Assembly (NCBI GenBank): GCA_046734815.1
Contig: JBKPRZ010000166.1
Span: 1 to 8,370 of the forward strand
Source: CAVYGB01 sp046734815
GTDB lineage: Bacteria; Myxococcota_A; Polyangia; Fen-1088
Length of the DNA stretch: 8,370 nucleotides
Direction of reading: 5' to 3'
A program made the position numbers and the translations under genes. The notes under the pieces are model-generated. The model was not told the origin of the DNA, made no database searches, and worked only from the letters and a program-made list of their open reading frames with translations. Positions within the stretch are counted from its first letter, which is position 1. Each line of letters begins with the position of its first letter. Below are positions 6,513 to 8,370 of this stretch, piece by piece.

Positions 6513-7106
6513 ATGAAACGTAGTCTTGCGATGGCAGCGCTGGCCTTGGGGCTCATCGCCCTTGGTTGCGATGATAGCCCGGGCAACCCTGACGCCCCCG
6601 TCGCCGGCAGCGGAGGCCGCGGCGGAACTGGCGGCACCGGCGGCACCGGCGGTGGCGGCACCGGTGGAACCGGCGGCGGCACCGGCGGCACCGGCGGCGT
6701 GAAGATGGACGCCAAGGGTCCCGACACCGGCGGCGGCGACAAGCCCAAAGTCGCCGACGGCCCCGGCGGCGACAAACCCGCCGACACCGGCGCCGACACC
6801 GCAACCGACACCGGCGGCTCGGCGAACATCTGCGCGAGCTACACGGCTGGCAGCGGCCAGCTGGCGAACATCTCGGCGGATAGCTTCTGCACCGAATACG
6901 CCACCACTTGCGGATTCACCGGCACCAACCACTACACCAGCCGTGACAACTGCGTCACCGTCTACGGCGCACTCACCGGCAACACGGCCATGGGCGTGGA
7001 TCAGAAGACCTGCCGAGCAGGTCACCTGTGCAACGCCAAGACCATCGCCGGCGGCGCCGACACGCACTGCCCGCATGCCTTCGGCACGGGTCCCTGCGCG
7101 CCCTAG
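6513..7106 (+). CDS. Gly/Thr-rich lipoprotein with eight-cysteine C-terminal domain
   Basis: This 197-residue lipoprotein has a clear start: GGAGGAG lies 5 nt before ATG 6513. The signal peptide MKRSLAMAALALGLIALGC ends in a lipobox-like ALG-Cys, so Cys19 would be lipidated after signal peptidase II cleavage. Asp follows at +2 and +3. Residues 37-62 are Gly-Gly-Thr repeats, and 63-105 are a Gly/Asp/Lys/Pro-rich spacer with repeated DTGG and GGDKP. The C-terminal domain has Cys at 107, 126, 133, 147, 167, 173, 186 and 195, an even eight suited to four disulfides, plus the blocks SFCTEYATTC, YTSRDNCVTVYGAL and THCPHAFGTGPC. I recall similar Cys spacing and the HCPHA motif in many Myxococcota lipoproteins of unknown role; I cannot name the family. 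It is probably surface-exposed or periplasmic. It appears monocistronic: a long leader region precedes it and a strong terminator follows. Confidence 0.87.
   Translation: MKRSLAMAALALGLIALGCDDSPGNPDAPVAGSGGRGGTGGTGGTGGGGTGGTGGGTGGTGGVKMDAKGPDTGGGDKPKVADGPGGDKPADTGADTATDTGGSANICASYTAGSGQLANISADSFCTEYATTCGFTGTNHYTSRDNCVTVYGALTGNTAMGVDQKTCRAGHLCNAKTIAGGADTHCPHAFGTGPCAP
6619..6702 (+). repeat. GGCGGCACC-type 9-bp repeat tract coding Gly-Gly-Thr
   Basis: Inside the lipoprotein gene, about nine degenerate copies of a GGCGGCACC-like unit encode a flexible Gly-Gly-Thr linker between the lipid anchor and the Cys-rich domain. Variants such as GGCGGAACT and GGTGGAACC show silent drift. One unit is extended by extra GGC/GGT codons, the pattern expected from slippage. 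Copy number is likely to vary between strains. Confidence 0.85.
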
Positions 7107-7129
7107 GCAGAACAACCATCACATCAAAG

Positions 7130-7165
7130 ACGCCCGCCTTTCCCCCCGGGGAGGCGGGCGTTTTT
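7130..7165 (+). terminator. rho-independent terminator of the lipoprotein gene
   Basis: An exact 10-bp inverted repeat, ACGCCCGCCT (7130-7139) and AGGCGGGCGT (7152-7161), encloses a 12-nt loop. It is followed directly by a TTTTT run (7161-7165). It starts 24 nt after the lipoprotein stop codon. This is a textbook intrinsic terminator. The stem is symmetrical, but there is no matching A run on the left for efficient leftward use. Confidence 0.94.
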
Positions 7166-7203
7166 CATTCTATTGGTCGTCGGGTAGGAATCGCGACCGC
7201 GAG

Positions 7204-7219
7204 AGTGAGATAAGTCACA
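7204..7219. promoter_or_regulatory. CRP/FNR-family-like palindromic operator candidate
   Basis: AGTGA-GATAAG-TCACA matches the CRP consensus TGTGA-N6-TCACA at 9 of 10 positions. It lies between the lipoprotein terminator and the RCC1 gene, 131 bp before ATG 7351, where an upstream operator could act. By my rough estimate a match this good occurs by chance about once in four windows of this size, so it remains a candidate. Confidence 0.25.
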
Positions 7220-7350
7220 ATCAACTGGTCGCCGCAGGGACACTAGCGGGCGGCACCGAGCTGTAGTAGGAGTGGTCTTTTTGTGCGTCAGTCCTTCTAG
7301 GAACGCAACGCCACTCAGCTGGGAGAAGACCCCCGCCAGCACTGCAAGCC

Positions 7351-8370
7351 ATGCCTGCACTACCGCCGCGTCAGCCCGTAGGTTTGTCCCTTGCGCAAGT
7401 GCTTATCCCGCTGGTCTGGGCAACGGTGACCTGCCGTTTCGAGCCGCGCGGCAGATCTGTCGTAGACGGCGGCTTGACCACCCCTGACGCTGGCGGCGGC
7501 GGCGCAGATGTGCCGGCTCCCGACACTGACTCGCTCACCACCGGCTCTCAAGCAGGGGCCGACGTAGCACCCGGTGCTGGGGCAGACGGAAATAGTGGAC
7601 CCAGGAACACCGACGGCCCGACCGACCCTAGCCCTTGCCCGACCGGCGCGGCTGTCTGCCCCTCGGATGCCGCTCCGGCGTGCAGCCGTCCCGACTGTCG
7701 GGTTCGGGCTGCGAAGGTGGCCGCTGGTTTTCGACATACCTGCGCGGTCCTTCCCGACGCTACGGTTATGTGCTGGGGGGACAACCAGAGCGGCCAACTG
7801 GGCGACGGTTCCGGAACGAGTTCAACGCTTCCAGTACGTGCAATAGGCCTCGAAAACGTCGTCGCGATAGCGGCCGGCGCCGCCCACAACTGCGCGCTTC
7901 TTACGGACGGCACGGTACGCTGTTTTGGATTCAACTATAACGGTCAGCTTGGAAACGGCACCACATCGGATTCATCGATCCCCGTGCAGGTAACAGGAAT
8001 TGCGTCCGCTATCGCAATAGGAGCGGGCAACGATCATACCTGCGTCCTCCTGAGGGGTGGGTCAGTCATGTGTTGGGGACAGAACGCAAGCTTGCAATTT
8101 GGGGAGCTGGGACTGAGTAGATCAACACTACCGGTAGCCGTGCCGGGATTTGCAGACGCGACTGGAATCTCAGTAAGCCGCGACTTCGCCTGCGTGATAT
8201 TGCGCGGCGGATCTATCCGCTGCTGGGGTAGCGGCTTTCAGACCGGAGAGATGTTTCAAATACCCGGCGTGATTGGAATCTCAGGTCCTTGCGCTGTCAC
8301 GGCTGACGGGATCTGTTTGGTGCTGGGGCCGAAACGCGCTCGGCCTCGGGACCGGAGCGGCCAGAGATTC
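7351..8370 (+). CDS. lipoprotein-like RCC1-repeat protein (partial; frameshifted near 8311)
   Basis: An open frame with no stop runs from ATG 7351 past the window end (340 codons seen). Residues 11-27 are hydrophobic and end at Cys28, a possible but poor lipobox (TVT-Cys). A Gly/Asp/Ala/Pro linker covers ~35-95, and a small cluster has Cys96, 103, 111 and 116. RCC1 repeats (beta-propeller blades) then follow, each with HTCAVL or a variant, ten residues, CWG or CFG, and NGQLG. Cys pairs fall at 131/141, 181/191, 231/241 and 281/291, exactly 50 residues apart. A fifth repeat begins at Cys314 but slips frame near 8311. Such COG5184-like secreted proteins are common in myxobacteria; ligands are unknown. 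The start is uncertain: no ribosome binding site precedes 7351, and in-frame stops lie at 7264-7269. ATA, AGA, TCA and CTA codons and lower GC set it apart from its neighbours. Confidence 0.85.
   Translation, partial: MPALPPRQPVGLSLAQVLIPLVWATVTCRFEPRGRSVVDGGLTTPDAGGGGADVPAPDTDSLTTGSQAGADVAPGAGADGNSGPRNTDGPTDPSPCPTGAAVCPSDAAPACSRPDCRVRAAKVAAGFRHTCAVLPDATVMCWGDNQSGQLGDGSGTSSTLPVRAIGLENVVAIAAGAAHNCALLTDGTVRCFGFNYNGQLGNGTTSDSSIPVQVTGIASAIAIGAGNDHTCVLLRGGSVMCWGQNASLQFGELGLSRSTLPVAVPGFADATGISVSRDFACVILRGGSIRCWGSGFQTGEMFQIPGVIGISGPCAVTADGICLVLGPKRARPRDRSGQRF
8290..8321 (+). other. single-base frameshift inside RCC1 repeat 5
   Basis: In repeats 1-4 the two repeat cysteines are exactly 30 nt apart. 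In repeat 5 the first Cys codon starts at 8290, and the codon that would begin CWG starts at 8321, a distance of 31 nt. Dropping one base near A8311 restores CAVTADG-SVWCWGRNALGLG, a perfect repeat. Without correction the frame reads unrelated sequence to the window end. Either the gene is broken or the assembly holds one extra base. Confidence 0.85.

Noticed and set aside
6621..6698. Possible CRISPR-like or minisatellite array
   Set aside because: The 9-bp units are coding, in frame and lack spacers, so they form a linker tract within the lipoprotein gene.
6494..6829. Leftward frame rich in Pro-Pro-Val-Pro
   Set aside because: This is only the complement of the Gly-Gly-Thr repeat tract of the lipoprotein gene.
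7083..7098. GGCAC...CTGC resembling a -24/-12 promoter
   Set aside because: It lies within the end of the lipoprotein coding sequence directly before its terminator, and the -12 half is imperfect.
7574..7940. Short complete rightward open frames inside the RCC1 region
   Set aside because: They are out of frame with the RCC1 repeats and show no motifs; the true frame has no stop in the window.

Overview
The window looks like chromosomal DNA of a GC-rich Myxococcota/deltaproteobacterial-type bacterium. Hand counts of sample lines in the central genes give about 70-78% GC. The gene repertoire fits that group: an ECF sigma factor, a DUF4175-type membrane protein, a secreted HExxH peptidase with TPRs, a Gly/Thr-rich Cys-rich lipoprotein and an RCC1-repeat protein. 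This assignment is an inference from gene style; there is no rRNA or other phylogenetic marker.

Left part (1-1312). Two genes read leftwards: the N-terminal 120 codons of an AsmA/TamB-like membrane-anchored protein cut by the window edge (1-362), and a complete ECF RNA polymerase sigma factor (470-1177). A 135-bp divergent region separates the sigma gene from the rightward genes.

Centre (1313-6030). Two large rightward genes overlap by 4 bp (GTGA) and must be co-translated. The first is a 1018-residue inner-membrane DUF4175-family protein with three N-terminal membrane segments, two beta-rich domains and a very long coiled coil. The second is a 554-residue exported TPR protein with a gluzincin-type peptidase MA domain (HELVH plus a downstream Glu). 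Together they suggest a cell-envelope module of unknown function.

Right part (6031-8370). A 482-bp gene-free stretch is followed by a 197-residue lipoprotein (6513-7106) with a Gly-Gly-Thr tract and an eight-cysteine C-terminal domain, closed by a textbook intrinsic terminator (7130-7165). After this, base composition and codon use change sharply. A sixth gene, with no stop codon before the window ends, runs from about 7351 to beyond 8370. It encodes a lipoprotein-like RCC1-repeat protein whose Cys-x9-Cys pairs recur at an exact 150-bp pitch. Its fifth repeat carries a 1-nt frameshift near 8311.

No tRNA, rRNA, CRISPR, insertion sequence or replication origin was seen. The items most worth a second look are the RCC1 gene with its frameshift and composition break, the coupled DUF4175-peptidase pair beside a divergent ECF sigma gene, and the Cys-rich lipoprotein domain.
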